Shown here in pieces: positions 1 through 11,219 of a stretch of 64,000 nt of DNA. The notes beneath the pieces were generated by a model. That model did not search any database, was not told the origin of the DNA, and saw only the letters and a list, made by a program, of their open reading frames with translations. Position numbers and translations under genes: made by a program. This DNA is from Salvelinus alpinus (taxonomy: Eukaryota; Chordata; Actinopteri; Salmoniformes; Salmonidae), in assembly GCF_045679555.1 (NCBI RefSeq), contig NC_092091.1:73570027-73634026 (forward strand), given 5' to 3'. Positions within the stretch are counted from its first letter, which is position 1. Every line of letters begins with the position of its first letter.

Positions 1-540
1 AGACATCCTCCTCCCTCATGTGGTACCCTTCCTGCAGGCTCATCCTGACATGACCCTACAGCATGACATAGCCACCAGCCATACTGCTCGTTCTGTGCGT
101 GATTTCCTACAAGACAGGAAAGTCAGTGTTCTGCCATGGCCAGCGAAGAGCCCGGATACCAATCCCATTGAGCATGTCTGGGAATTGTTGGATCGGAGGG
201 TGAGGGCTAGGGCCATTCCCACCAGAAATGTCTGGGAATTTGCAGGTGCCTTAGTGGAAGAGTGGGGTAACATCTCACAGCAAGAACTGGCAAATCTGGT
301 GCAGTCCACGAGGAGGAGATGCACTGCAGTACTTAATGCAGCTGGTGGCCACACCAGATACTGACTGTTACTTTTGATTTTGACTCCCCCTTTGTTCAGG
401 GACACATTATTCCATGTCTGTGGAACTTGTTCAGTTTATGTCTCAGTTGTTGAATCTTATGTTCATACAAATATTTACACATTTTAAGTTTGCTGAAAAT
501 GATCGCAGTTGATGAGAGGACGTTTTCTTTTTGCTGAGTT
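1..540 (+). mobile_element. Tc1-like transposon, 3' part (unit A copy)
   Basis: The sequence matches the 3' third of the element at 30212-31629, cut by the start of the window. It ends in the terminal repeat TTTTTGCTGAGTT followed by TA, the Tc1/mariner target site. It carries the transposase C-terminus and a 3' untranslated stretch. The same insertion sits at the same place in the 56-bp repeat in unit B, so it predates the duplication. Confidence 0.9.
2..364 (+). pseudogene. Tc1-like transposase C-terminal fragment
   Basis: The frame is open from the window edge to the stop at 362-364. It shows the second catalytic aspartate in QHDIATSH and the third acidic residue in NPIEHVWELL, the D and E of the DDE/D catalytic triad of Tc1/mariner transposases. 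These enzymes cut and paste the element in the nucleus. The first catalytic aspartate and the DNA-binding domain lie outside the window. In the unit B copy the upstream part is broken, so this is probably dead. The fragment differs from its twin at 31099-31462 by a few substitutions. Confidence 0.85.
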
Positions 541-542
541 TA

Positions 543-800
543 GTTATCATGTGTATAGTCATGCTGAATGGTTAAGTGATGATGTCTAGTAGTTATCATG
601 TTGATGGTTGGATACAGTGCTGAATGGTTAAGTTATGATGTCTAGTAGTTATCATGTTGATGGTTGGATACAGTGCTGAATGGTTAAGTGATGATGGCTA
701 GTAGTTATCATGTTGATGGTTGGATACAGTGCTGAATGGTTAAGTGATGATTTCTAGTAGTTATCATGTTGATGTTGGATACAGTGCTGAAATGTAAGTG
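543..800. repeat. 56-bp minisatellite, about 4 copies (unit A)
   Basis: Units begin TGCTGAATGGTTAAGTGATG and include CTAGTAGTTATCATGTTGATGG and GGATACAG. The Tc1 element ending at 540 is inserted at the TA of a CTAGTAG motif in this repeat. The matching array in unit B (31640-33785) has about 38 copies. Confidence 0.9.
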
Positions 801-1189
801 ATAATTCCACCTAGTGGTTAAAGTGAGATATCAACTCACCATAGAGGTAAAATGGTGGTATTACAGACTTGCCAATGGCTCTTTCTCAATGAATCCATCC
901 TCCTCGCATCTTTCCTCCTCTGCTCCTCAAAACACATTGGATAATATGGTCCAAGAGAAGTGACCTTGGACTGTCTCCTCTAATAGTGTTGTGAAGGAGG
1001 AGAGGAGATACAAGGAGAGGAGACAGGAGAGGAATCTAGGAAAGACTAATTGAGATAGAGCCTTAGTGTCAGAGAGAGACATAGAGGAAGAAGAAAATTA
1101 AGAGAATAAAAACTAAAAAACTAAAACATTGAATTGTTTTAGATTTAGAGGATATTATGTAGACATGCAATCAGTAAAATGCTTGTATT
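801..1189. other. Non-coding stretch, no gene seen
   Basis: Purine-rich, AT-rich sequence matching 33786-34195 in unit B. No open frame or RNA gene is visible. Confidence 0.5.
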
Positions 1190-1262
1190 AATAGTTTTTA
1201 TTAGTATGTAAGTCTCTCTGGATGAGGGCTTCTGTTAAATGACAAAAATGTACATTTAATGT
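1190..1262 (-). mobile_element. LINE/SINE 3' tail remnant
   Basis: On the minus strand this resembles the tail ACATTTA..GTCATTTAGCAGA..CTCTTATCCAGAG..CTTAC that also ends the LINE at 54357 and the SINE remnants at 8998 and 41149. Its unit B counterpart is near 34195-34262. Confidence 0.6.
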
Positions 1263-1574
1263 AAATTGCCATAGGCTTATGCTTGTTTTTTTATTTATAT
1301 CTTGATAATGTTTTTGCATATTAAATAATTTGCATAAATGGTTTTTATCATAACAACAAAGTAAAGTAATAAAGGAACAATGTCCTCTAACCAGCTTCCT
1401 GATGGAATGTGATTGGATTATTAAAAAAGTATCGTTTGCAGTTGGACACACACAGAAAGCAGAACAGTACTGAGAGGGCACGCCCGAATGAATGCATGAG
1501 CATACACACAAGTCTGAAGTTCCCCTTTTACAACCTCTGAGAAAGATGCAAACATTGATTCATAGGTCATTTAG

Positions 1575-1705
1575 TTTATAATGTAGGAAACCATCATGTT
1601 CTTTAGAGTCTCAGCTTTCAATATAGTAGTTATAATAGTTTATAATGTAGGAAACCATGGTGTTCTTTAGAGAGTCTCAGCTTTCAATATAGTAGTTATA
1701 ATAGT
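1575..1705. repeat. 66-bp tandem repeat, 2 copies (unit A)
   Basis: Two units contain TAGTTTATAATGTAGGAAACC and GAGTCTCAGCTTTCAATATAG. Unit B has four to five copies at 34585-34905. Confidence 0.75.
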
Positions 1706-2011
1706 TGATAGGCGTTTTTGTGAGAAGACCGATTTTTGGGACGTATCATGGTCTGAAAAACACCCCTCTAACTCTGCCACGTTTCACCAGAGATGTGGAA
1801 GTGTGATATCGGCGGAAGAGATGGATTATGACGCAGTCCATGCAAAAAAACACAGATTTTGATGGGGATTTCTTAAATATGTTAATTAGATTTTGGCGGG
1901 GCACGACTATTGTAGTCAAAGGGTTAAGTAATGAAGGAACAATGTCCTAGCAGGTCTAACAGCTTCCTGCTTAAATGTGATTGGATCATTAAAACAGTGT
2001 GACCTGCAGTT

Positions 2012-2013
<2 letters not shown>

Positions 2014-2054
<41 letters not shown>
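2014..2054. repeat. (CA)n microsatellite, about 20 units
   Basis: An uninterrupted CA run. The same site in unit B (35234-35419) has about 93 CA units. Confidence 0.95.
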
Positions 2055-2058
<4 letters not shown>

Positions 2059-2780
2059 TTATAGATTTAAAAAAGGCCCATATATGGCATAGGGCCATTG
2101 GTGATGTATAAATATATTGGTTGCTGGCCACAGAGTGCAACCCATAACGTGACCTCAGTTTGAAGGCTGGGGTGTCAAAGCCTCAGTAATGCTATATGAT
2201 CTATGTGCAAATTCACTGTGTCCGATATTTTATCTGATAAAATATATGATTACTTCAATTCTATCTTGAATCATACTGAATGTTTCAAACAGATGTGCAC
2301 GGTGGAACACAAAATGTTTCCATTAAAACAGTGTGACCTGGACACACACAGAGGGCAGAACAGTACTGAGAGGGCACACACACACACACAAAATGATGCT
2401 AATGAATTGTGATAATGACTCACAGCCTTCACTAAACAAGGGACAACGTGTAGGTGACCAATGAAAACACAATGCACCAGTGGACCTGTCTACTACATAC
2501 CCACACACTCATTATGGTGTCTATCTGCTGTTGTGTCTCTTCCTGGAGGTTGCCTTCTGCTCAAACCACTGGTTAAGGTGTGAAGTCCTCCCTACACCTG
2601 TAACACTGTACGTTCTCAGACACAACAGACTGAAAAACTAAAGCAGCTGTTTAACAGGATATACAACATAATATACTGTCTGTTGTACTGTGTGCAGATC
2701 CATAAAGTACCACAGTATATTTTAAGGTAGTAATTAGAATTAGTCTTCATATGGAGCAGTCTGAGGAGATTTATGCTAAT
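2055..2780. other. Lectin-flank segment with one 67-bp unit; no gene
   Basis: At 2490-2560 there is one copy of the 67-bp unit that is amplified at 35895-36710 in unit B. The part at about 2395-2525 is an inverted relative of 19780-19895, sharing blocks such as ACACTCATNATGGTGTCTA and CAAGGGACAANGTGTAGGT. Short open frames here have no recognisable protein. Confidence 0.55.
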
Positions 2781-3885
2781 TAAGACAGTGCCAGAATAAC
2801 AACCTATCCCTCAACGTAGCCAAGACTAAGGAGATGATTGTGGACTACAGGACAAGGAGGACTGAGCACGTCCCCATTCTCATCGACGGGGCTGTAGTGG
2901 AGCAGGTTGAGAGCTTCAAGTTCCTCGGTGTCCACATCAACAACAAACTAGAATGGTCCATACACACCAAGACAGTCGTGAAGAGGGCACAACAAAACCT
3001 ATTACCCCCCAGGAAACTAAAAAGATTTGTCATGGGTCCTGAGGTCCTCAAAAGGTTCTACAGCTGCAACATCGAGAGCATCCTGACTGGTTGCATCACT
3101 GCCTAGTACGGCAATTGCTCGGCCTCTGACCGCAAGGCACTACAGAGGGTAGTGCGTACCGCCCAGTACATCACTGGGGCTAAGCTGCCTGCCTTCCAGG
3201 ACCTCTACACCAGGCGGTGTCAGAGGAAGGCCCTAAAAATTGTCAAAGTCCCCAGCCACCCCAGTCATAGACTGTTCTCTCTACTACCACATGGCAAGCA
3301 GTACCGGAGTGCCAAGTCTAGGACAAAAAGGCTACTCAACAGTTTTTACCCCCAATCCATAAGACTCCTGAACAGGTAACCAAATGGTTACCCGGACTAT
3401 TTGCATTGTGACCCCCCCCAACCCTCTTTTTACGCTGCTGCTTCTCTGTTTATCACATATGCATAGTCACTTTAACTATACATTCATGTACATACTACCT
3501 CAATTAGGCCGACCAACCAGTGCTCCCGCACATTGGCTAACCGGGCTATCTACATTGTGTCCCGCCATCCACCATCCTGACAACCCCTCTTTTACGCTAC
3601 TGCTACTCTCTGTTCATCATACAGTCACTTTAACCATATCTACATGTACATACTACCTCAATCAGCCTGACTAACCGGTGTCTATATGTAGCCTCGCTAC
3701 TTTTATAGCCTCGCTACTGTATATAGCCTGTCTTTTTACTGTTGTTTTATTTCTTTACTTAGCTATTGTTCACCTAACACCTTTTTTGCACTATTGGTTA
3801 GAGCCTGTAAGTAAGCATTTCACTGTAAGGTCTACAGCGGTTGACTTCGGCACATGTGACAAATACACTTTGATTTGATTTGAGG
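2780..3885 (+). mobile_element. CR1/L2-type LINE, 3' fragment (unit A)
   Basis: A 5'-truncated non-LTR retrotransposon carrying the end of the reverse-transcriptase ORF, then a 3' untranslated region ending in TTTGATTTGATTTG, the simple-repeat tail typical of these elements. Its twin is at 36950-38050 and was inserted before the duplication. Clade assignment within CR1/L2/Rex1 is by eye. Confidence 0.8.
2834..3379 (+). pseudogene. LINE reverse transcriptase C-terminus with nonsense mutation
   Basis: Encodes the thumb and C-terminal part of a CR1/L2-like reverse transcriptase, with FKFLGVHINNKLEW, LKRFYSCNIESILTGCITA and a final NSFYPQSIRLLNR. The frame is broken at 3104-3106, where TAG replaces the TGG (Trp) found in the unit B copy at 36997-37542. 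The polymerase catalytic motif and the endonuclease are absent, so it cannot act alone. Confidence 0.85.
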
Positions 3886-3980
3886 AAGAGCTGTGTACAG
3901 GATACTGTGAACAGGAAGAGCTGTGGACAGGATACTGTGGACAGGAAGAGCTGTGGACAGGATACGATGAACAGGACCAT
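3884..3980. repeat. 30-bp tandem repeat, 3 copies (unit A)
   Basis: GAAGAGCTGTGGACAGGATA occurs three times with slight variation. Unit B has a single copy near 38050. Confidence 0.8.
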
Positions 3981-4429
3981 AGATAAACAACCTGAATCTC
4001 AGAACACCGGTAAATACACCGTAGTCATAGAGACACACGCGTGGAAATCTAAACTAATAGTTATTATTCTTCCAATTGACACACAAACAATTTAGCTTAT
4101 GTTAATGTGATGAGGTTGGCCCATGCCCCATGCCCCAAGGCTTCAAAAGTAAACTGAGTAAAATAAACTGTAACAAACAGATTATTAATATTTAAAAACA
4201 GAATACAATGTGTCTTCCATATGAAGGTACCTTACTTCACAAGGAAAACTTTTGAAATGACATACTTATGGAAATAATACATAAAATCCTAAATACTACA
4301 GCTCCGAAATGAAAGGTTGTTCCTTCAAGACTAGAAGTTAATTGTTCTGAAATGATGTCTTCTAACTGCAGAAACATACATTATTATGTTCATAAAGTCC
4401 TACGTAACTCGCAACTGTGTATTTCCAAC

Positions 4430-4690
4430 CTGGTCTCAGAGCATTTTGTATTATCCTGTACGTAAATCTGAAACACTCCATTTAGTATGACATGTTACCT
4501 TTCATATGGTATGTATCAATTTGTGGATAAGCATTATCCATTTTGTATAATATGTTACGAATTACAATGTGTATGATATGTTACAAATTACAATGTGTAT
4601 GATATGTTACGAATTAGCAAAACGTACAATATGTTATAAATTTGCTTAACATATAATATGTCCTGAATTCTACTAACATTAGCTAAATGG
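4430..4690. repeat. AT-rich interspersed repeat
   Basis: Begins ACCTGGTCTCAGAGCATTTT and contains repeated GTATGATATGTTACGAATTA motifs, a composition common to fish interspersed repeats. The unit B copy is at 38530-38820. No coding capacity. The family is not identified. Confidence 0.55.
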
Positions 4691-5237
4691 CTAATTTTGG
4701 CAAGGCTAGGAGTTAACTGTAACTGGTCACTATATTTCATGTTAATGTGAGAAGCTGTATCTTTAACAACCACAAGTCCCCCTCAACAGGAAGAGAGATG
4801 GGGTGAGAAAACATCACTTTAAATACAGCTATTCTTCCTCCATTTACAGATGATACAACAGAGATCCTTCATACTTTGGGATTATATGAGGCGAATTATA
4901 TTTTACACTTAAATCAAATTTAGACAGTCATTGGTGACAATGGGAGACTAAGTGAAACTTTGAATTAAAGAGTTACTTCAGGAATGTTGCCCTTATCTAC
5001 TTCCCCAGAGACAGATGAGCTTATGGATAACATTTTTATGACTGTGTCCAATATGAAGGAAGTTAGAGGTAGTTTTGTGAGCCAATGCTAACTACAGGTA
5101 GCCTGATGACTGGAGGTGAATGGCAAGCTAGCAGATACCCAGGAAATCAGCTCCTATTGATTTTCATTTTGGAAATCTGTTCCCAAGTATACTACAGAGA
5201 AAAACACCAATGTAAGCAAGGTTTGAAAATATGAAGT
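4691..5237. other. Non-coding stretch, no gene seen
   Basis: Single-copy-looking sequence matching 38821-39345 in unit B. It leads directly into the 44-bp array. Confidence 0.5.
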
Positions 5238-6458
5238 TATCTGACTGTTTTTAACCCTGTAAGTGCTGGTATTAACCATGATATCTGACTGTTTTTAACC
5301 CTGTAGGTACTGGTATTAACCATGATATCTGACTGTTTTTAACCCTGTAGGTACTGGTATGAACCATGATATCTGACTGTTTTTAACCCTGAAGGTACTA
5401 GTATTAACCATGATATCTGACTGTTGTTAACCCTGTAGGTACTGGTATTAACCATGACATCTGACTGTTGTTAACCCTGAAGGTACTGGTATTAACCATG
5501 ATATCTGACTGTTGTTAACCCTGTAGGTACTGGTATTAACCATGATATCTGACTGTTGTTAACCCTGTAGATACTGGTATTAACCATGATATCTGACTGT
5601 TGTTAACCCTGTAGGTACTGGTATGAACCATGATATCTGACTGTTGTTAACCCTGTAGGTACTGGTATTAACCATGACATCTGACTGTTGTTAACCCTGA
5701 AGGTACTGGTATTAACCATGATATCTGACTGTTGTTAACCCTGTAGGTACTGGTATTAACCATGATATCTGACTGTTGTTAACCCTGTAGATACTGGTAT
5801 TAACCATGATATCTGACTGTTGTTAACCCTGTAGGTACTGGTATGAACCATGATATCTGAATGTTTTTAACCCTGTAGGTACTGGTATGAACCATGATAT
5901 CTGACTGTTTTTAACCCTCTAGGTACTGGTGTTAACCATGATATCTGACTGTTGTTAACCCTGAAGGTACTAGTATTAACCATGATATCTGACTGTTGTT
6001 AACCCTGTAGGTACTGGTATTAACCATGATATCTGAATGTTTTTAACCCTGTAGGTACTGGTATTAACCATGATATCTGACTGTTTTTAACCCTGTAGGT
6101 ACTGGTATTAACCATGATATCTGACTGTTATTAACCCTGTGGGTACTGGTATTGACCATGATATCTGACTGTTTTTAACCCTGTAGGTACTGGTATTAAC
6201 CATGATATCTGACTGTTGTTAACCCTGTATGTACTGGTATTAACCATGATATCTGACTGTTGTTAACCCTGTAGGTACTGGTATTAACCATGATATCTGA
6301 CTGTTTTTAACCCCGTAGGTACTGGTATTAACCATGATATCTGACTGTTGTTAACCCTGTAGGTACTGGTATTAACCATGATATCTGACTGTTTTAACCC
6401 TGTAGGTACTGGTATTAACCATGATATCTGACTGTTTTTAACCCTGTAGGTACTGGTA
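5238..6458 (+). repeat. 44-bp minisatellite, about 28 copies, plus orientation
   Basis: The unit reads TGATATCTGACTGTTTTTAA, then CCCTGTAG, then GTACTGGTATTAACCA. Read on the plus strand it contains a pyrimidine-rich tract, a CTGTAG 3' splice site, and GTACTGGTAT, which is identical to the first ten bases of the lectin final exon at 15920-16067 (minus strand). No lectin exon follows this array. It is continued at 8292-8712 after a 1.8-kb insertion. Confidence 0.95.
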
Positions 6459-8291
6459 TTAATAATTATCCTCTTGAGAATACAGGGGGTGCTGTTTCAA
6501 CTTTGACATTTTGCGTCTCCAAATTAAACTGCCTCCTACTCAATTCTTGCTCGTACAATATGCATATTATTATTACTATTGGAAAGAAAACAATCAGTAG
6601 TTTCTAAAACCGTTTAAATTATGTCTGTGGGTGGAACAGAACTCCTTCTACAGCGAAAATCCTGACATGACTTGCGAAGGTCTGAGAATTATACTCTGAT
6701 CTGGGCTCAGTTTTAAAGTCTGTGTATATCCTATGGCTGGAAATGAACTGCACCCGCCTTCCCCTGGATGTCAGTAACCAATGAGAAGTGGAATGGAGTC
6801 TCTACGTAGCTGTCCGAGGTTATAAAGCCAGGTGGAACGAGAGTACCTTCCTTTTTCTTGTTCGTCATGGCGCAAGGAGAGAGCTCAGGATGAAATTTTT
6901 GAACGCTCAGTTATCGACCTTAGATGTATCCGTCTGTAATTTAATTAAATATAGGTGATGGAAACATCATAACGTAGTTATTTTAAACCGAGTTATATCA
7001 GTTTATGCGAGTATATTGTTATTTTCGGCATTTTCTTAGTATTCTATTATCAGGGTTAGACAATGTCTGTTCCACATGGCTGTTGTTAGCTGCTACATAC
7101 GAAGTTGAAGACGATGTTTTACAATCAAGAAACGATTCTTCTGGACAATGGACACATTGACCAAGATACTGATGGAAGCTCGTCCAAAAGTAGGAACTAT
7201 TTATTATGTTATTCCGTATTTATGTGGAAAAATGTAATAGTGTTCGGTCGCCATTTTTAAAGGCACTGGTCTGGCTGCAACGCACACTATATGTCTAGTA
7301 AATTTTAAAAATCTAACACAGCGTTTGCATTAAGAACTAATTTATCTTTCAATTGGTGTCCAACATATATTTTTTAGTCAAGTTTATGAATAGTTTTTTT
7401 ATTATACTAGGCGCTAATTCATGATGGCGCCGGCTGGAATGCATGCAATGTTTTGATAGATTACATCGATTTATGCTGCTAAATATGCAAATTTTCGAAC
7501 AAAAGCTATATGCATTGTGTAATATGATGTTACAGGACTGTCATCTGAAGAATTCTGAGAAGGTTAGTGAAAAAATTAATATATTTTGGTGGCGATAACG
7601 ATATCGCCCCATTTGCCTGGATTCAATGCTGGGGTGATGTTAGCTCATGTGGTATGCTAATATAACGATTTATTGTGGTTTCGCTGTAAAACACTTAGGA
7701 AATCTGAAATATTGTCTGGATTCACAAGATGTTGGGCTTTCAATTGCTGTATGCTGTGTATTTTTCAGAAATGTTTTAGGATTAGTTTTTTGGTAATTGA
7801 CGTCGGTCTCTGTAATTATTCCGGCTGCTTCCAACGCTATTTCAGATTGCAGCTGCAATGTAGGACTGTGATTTATACCTGAAAAATGCACATTTTTCAA
7901 AAGAAACCTATGCTATACCATAAATATGTTATCAGACTGTCATCTTATGAAGTTGTTTCTTGGTTAGTGGCTATATATATCTTTATTTTGTCGAATTAGT
8001 GATAGCTACTGACGCAGGAAAAAAATGGTGGAGAAAAAAAAGTGGTGTCTTTTGCTAACGTGGTTAGCTAATAGATTTACATATTGTGTCTTCCCTGTAA
8101 AACATTTTAAAAATCAGAAATGATGCCTGGATTCACAAGATCTGTATCTTTCATCTGGTGTCTTGGACTTGTGATTTAATGATATTTAGATGCTTGTATT
8201 TACTTGTGACGCTATGCTAGGCTATGCTAGTCAGCTTTTTAACTGTGGGGGGGATCCCGGATCCGGGATGAGTACCAATGAAAGGTTTTAA
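6459..8291 (+). mobile_element. TTAA-bounded non-autonomous element (piggyBac-like), 1.8 kb
   Basis: The element interrupts the 44-bp array. TTAA lies at 6459-6462 and 8288-8291, and the repeat unit resumes exactly after it, as expected for piggyBac target duplication. Near the right end is the perfect palindrome ATCCCGGATCCGGGAT. It has no long ORF. An inverted relative is at 20616-22485, sharing AGGGGGTGCTGTTT near one end. Classification as piggyBac-derived is inferred from the TTAA sites; the matching site in unit B is empty. Confidence 0.7.
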
Positions 8292-8712
8292 CCATGATAT
8301 CTGACTGTTTTTAACCCTGTAGGTACTGATATTAACCATGATATCTGACTGTTTTTAACCCTGTAGGTACTGGTATCAACCATGATATCTGACTGTTGTA
8401 AACCCTGTAGGTACTGGTATTAACCATGATATCAAACTGTTTTTAACCCTGTAGGTACTGGTATTAACCATGATATCTGACTGTTGTTAACCCTGTAGGT
8501 ACTGGTATTAACCATGATATCTGACTGTTGTTAACCCTGTAGGTACTGGTATTAACCATGATATCTGACTGTTGTAAACCCTGTAGGTACTGATATTAAC
8601 CATGATATCAAACTGTTTTTAACCCTGTAGGTAGTGGTATTAACCATGATATCTGACTGTTGTTAACCTTGTAGGTACTGGTATTAAGCATGATATCTGA
8701 CTGTTTTTAACC
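8292..8712 (+). repeat. 44-bp minisatellite, about 9.5 copies, plus orientation
   Basis: Right-hand continuation of the array at 5238-6458. It ends at CCCGAATCCAGATGGTGAGT, which is also the end of the unit B array at 40857. Confidence 0.95.
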
Positions 8713-8997
8713 CGAATCCAGATGGTGAGTCACATATATTTAATATAATATCTAACAGCCTCAAGATAATTCTGAAATTTCCGTAACTCCCCCTACCTTT
8801 CACCTTTCTGCTGATTTGGACCGTCTGTTAACTCCCAAATATACATCAACATGTTCAGTAGGTCCAGGACTACAAACATGGGTCATTATAATGTCCATAT
8901 AATAGATTTGACACTACAAACGGCTCCAAGTGGATATTGAGGGTGGGTAGTCTTAACCAGTGAGGAGGAGATGTCAACAGTAACCACCGTGTCTCTC
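8713..8997. other. Non-coding stretch, no gene seen
   Basis: Matches 40858-41148 in unit B. Nothing recognisable. Confidence 0.5.
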
Positions 8998-9185
8998 CTC
9001 TACATTTACCTTTTAGTCATTTAGCAGATGCTCTTATCCAGAGAGACTTACACAACCAATTAGGGTGCCTTGCTCAAGAGCACATCGACAGATGTTTTAT
9101 GTTGTCGGCTCGCGTTTCAAAGAAGCAGCAAACTTTCGGTTACTGGCCCAACGATCTTAACTTCTAGGCTACCTGCCGCCCTCTC
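8998..9185 (+). mobile_element. SINE remnant with LINE-type tail
   Basis: Starts with CATTTACCTTTTAGTCATTTAG and CTCTTATCCAGAGAGACTTA, then a tRNA-like part ending GGCTACCTGCCGCC. The first portion is shared with the 3' end of the LINE at 54357-58255. The unit B copy is at 41149-41340. Confidence 0.65.
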
Positions 9186-9764
9186 TCTTAATGAACCTGA
9201 TTGTTCAAGGAGGTTTTGAGTGACAGCTGGTTGAATGACTGAAAAGATTAACTTCACTTCCCTCTTTTTGGACCCATATGGGGGAACAACAATCAAATAT
9301 GAGCATCTGATATTGTGCTTGTATGTAACTTGACAAAAAATATTGACTGTCAAAGATTTTTAAGTAACATCCTTTGATACCCTTTGATATCTCTTCTACA
9401 CTCATTGATTGGTGATACAGTCAACTCCTATACAGTGTATGTAATGGTTGTTTGGTACGGTTGAGAATGTTTTTACCAGGCCTAAATTGAAGCATGTAAA
9501 TATCTGTAGGATTTATTTGAATTAGAAATTGTGTACGCACAAAGTCAAATGTACTAACTTCAAGTTGTATCTGATGATGTGTGAAAGATAACTACTGGTC
9601 CACAGGAAGCAACAAACAGGAAATGAGTAAGACTTTTATTAATATCATACTACAAACAAATACAACAACAGGTTTGTGTCCATGCATGTGTACGTGTACG
9701 TGTGTGTGCGTGCTTGTGCGTGCATGTGTGTGTGAGGGTGTGTGTGTGTGGGTTTGAGACAGAG
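9186..9764 (-). other. 3' flank of a lectin gene copy
   Basis: This stretch is paralogous to 15330-15785 (for example GAGTGACAGCTGGTTGAA and GGGGAACAACAATCAAATAT) and lies downstream of the lectin final exons at 9973 and 15920 on the minus strand. It is probably duplicated 3' flank. No ORF here is credible. Confidence 0.55.
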
Positions 9765-9907
9765 AGACTGTGTGTGTGTGAGAGAGAGAGACAGAGAGAC
9801 AGAGAGACAGAGAGGAAGAGAGACAGAGAGAGAGACAGAGAGAGAGACAGAGAGAGAGACAGAGAGAGAGACAGAGAGAGAGACAGAGAGAGAGACAGAG
9901 AGAGAGA
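9765..9907. repeat. GA/GAGAGACA microsatellite
   Basis: Repeats of AGAGAGAGAC and AGAGAGAC. The unit B copy is at 41905-42068. Long frames on both strands here are repeat artefacts. Confidence 0.95.
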
Positions 9908-9972
9908 ATGAAGGAGGAAGTTGTGTGCACTGTAGGCTACTGTATGTGTTACAGTATGTTGTCATGGTGATG

Positions 9973-10132
9973 TTACAATGCTTTCTCACAAATCCAGTTG
10001 AGTTTCCTGTCACATGACAAGTCGTTCCATGCCTCTAGAGAACTTTGTTCATTACGTATCTCAACACAGTCCTCCTTACCATATTCTGGTTTGCCAGCAC
10101 CATTATCAGCCTGATGTAGTGTAGACCGGTAC
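9973..10132 (-). pseudogene. C-type lectin final exon (orphan copy, open frame)
   Basis: On the minus strand an acceptor CCCTGTAG precedes 10132, and the 53 codons to the TAA at 9973-9975 are open. The product would be the last part of a C-type lectin domain: EDCVEIRNEQ, EAWNDLSC and NWICEKAL carry the conserved third-to-last Cys, the WND calcium motif and the closing WIC. At the sugar-selecting position it has QAD instead of QPD or EPN, so the cis-proline is lost. No upstream domain exons are found nearby, so it is called an orphan exon. Unit B has an equally open copy at 42135-42294. Confidence 0.8.
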
Positions 10133-10216
10133 CTACAGGGTTAAAACAGTCAGATATCATGGTTAATACTAGTACCTACAGGGATAACAACAGTCAGATA
10201 TCATGGTTAATACCAG
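10133..10216 (-). repeat. 44-bp splice-acceptor unit, about 2 copies, minus orientation
   Basis: Two units lie directly upstream of the exon at 9973-10132. They show the repeat in its probable place of origin, as the end of the intron before the final exon. Unit B has about one unit at 42295-42336. Confidence 0.85.
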
Positions 10217-10224
10217 TTGTCCAA

Positions 10225-10555
10225 ATTAGGTGAAGGTTAGGGTTAAGGTAAGGGTCAGTTTTAGGTTTTGTCTATAATCTGTATGTCAATGTGATGCTGG
10301 TCAGAAAAGTCCCTCATGTTGAGTATAATACCTACTTGTATAAGTGTTTGTCTCCCCCTACTGGCTGTTTTCTACAAGCTCAGTTTCTTCCTTCTATTTA
10401 TGTGACCTTGACCCATAATGATAGATAGAGGACACATCTTTATATCTGTTCAATTATAGTGTCTGTGACAACGTGTGCAGCACCACTGAGGCTACAACCC
10501 ATAGGAAAACCCACCCAGTTAACTACCTTGAATACTTTAAAATGGTGGAAGGATG
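10225..10555. repeat. 330-bp direct repeat, left copy
   Basis: Nearly identical to 12096-12425, from TAGGTGAAGGTTAGGGTTAA through GGCTACAACCCATAGG to AAAATGGTGGAAGGATGG. The pair brackets the 72-bp repeats and the piggyBac fragment. Unit B has one copy (about 42348-42640) and nothing in between. Confidence 0.9.
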
Positions 10556-11219
10556 GTGTATTTCTAATAGGTGCTAATTACACACACACATACTGCAATA
10601 GGCAAAAGCTCACCATGGTCACAAATTGTGTATTTCTAATAGGTGCTAATTACACACACACATACTGCAATAGGCAAAAGCTCACCATGGTCACAAATTG
10701 TGTATTTCTAATAGGTGCTAATTACACACACACATACTGCAATAGGCAAAAGCTCACCATGGTCACAAATTGTGTATTTCTAATAGGTGCTAATTACACA
10801 CACACATACTGCAATAGGCAAAAGCTCACCATGGTCACAAATTGTGTATTTCTAATAGGTGCTAATTACACACACACATACTGCAATAGGCAAAAGCTCA
10901 CCATGGTCACAAATTGTGTATTTCTAATAGGTGCTAATTACACACACACATACTGCAATAGGCAAAAGCTCACCATGGTCACAAATTGTGTATTTCTAAT
11001 AGGTGCTAATTACACACACACATACTGCAATAGGCAAAAGCTCACCATGGTCACAAATTGTGTATTTCTAATAGGTGCTAATTACACACACACATACTGC
11101 AATAGGCAAAAGCTCACCATGGTCACAAATTGTGTATTTCTAATAGGTGCTAATTACACACACACATACTGCAATAGGCAAAAGCTCACCATGGTCACAA
11201 ATTGTGTATTTCTAATAGG
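10556..11219. repeat. 72-bp tandem repeat, about 9 copies
   Basis: The unit begins TGTATTTCTAATAGGTGC and contains ACACACACATACTGC and GCTCACCATGGTCAC. Copies are nearly identical, which suggests recent amplification. The period is a multiple of three, so a plus-strand frame stays open with a 24-residue repeat; this is not evidence for a protein. Absent from unit B. Confidence 0.95.

Noticed and set aside
8713-8740. CCAGATG|GTGAGTCAC as the exon after the plus 44-bp array
   Set aside because: The short stretch before the donor-like site does not resemble any lectin exon; no open exon could be supported.
9592-10013. Leu/Ser-rich and Arg/Glu-rich frames on both strands
   Set aside because: These are GA/CT microsatellite translations; the same applies to 29436-29891 and 35136-35476.
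10230-10260. Telomere-like GGTTAGGGTTAAGGTAAGGG at 10230 and 12105
   Set aside because: It is a short imperfect stretch within the 330-bp repeat, not tandem TTAGGG.
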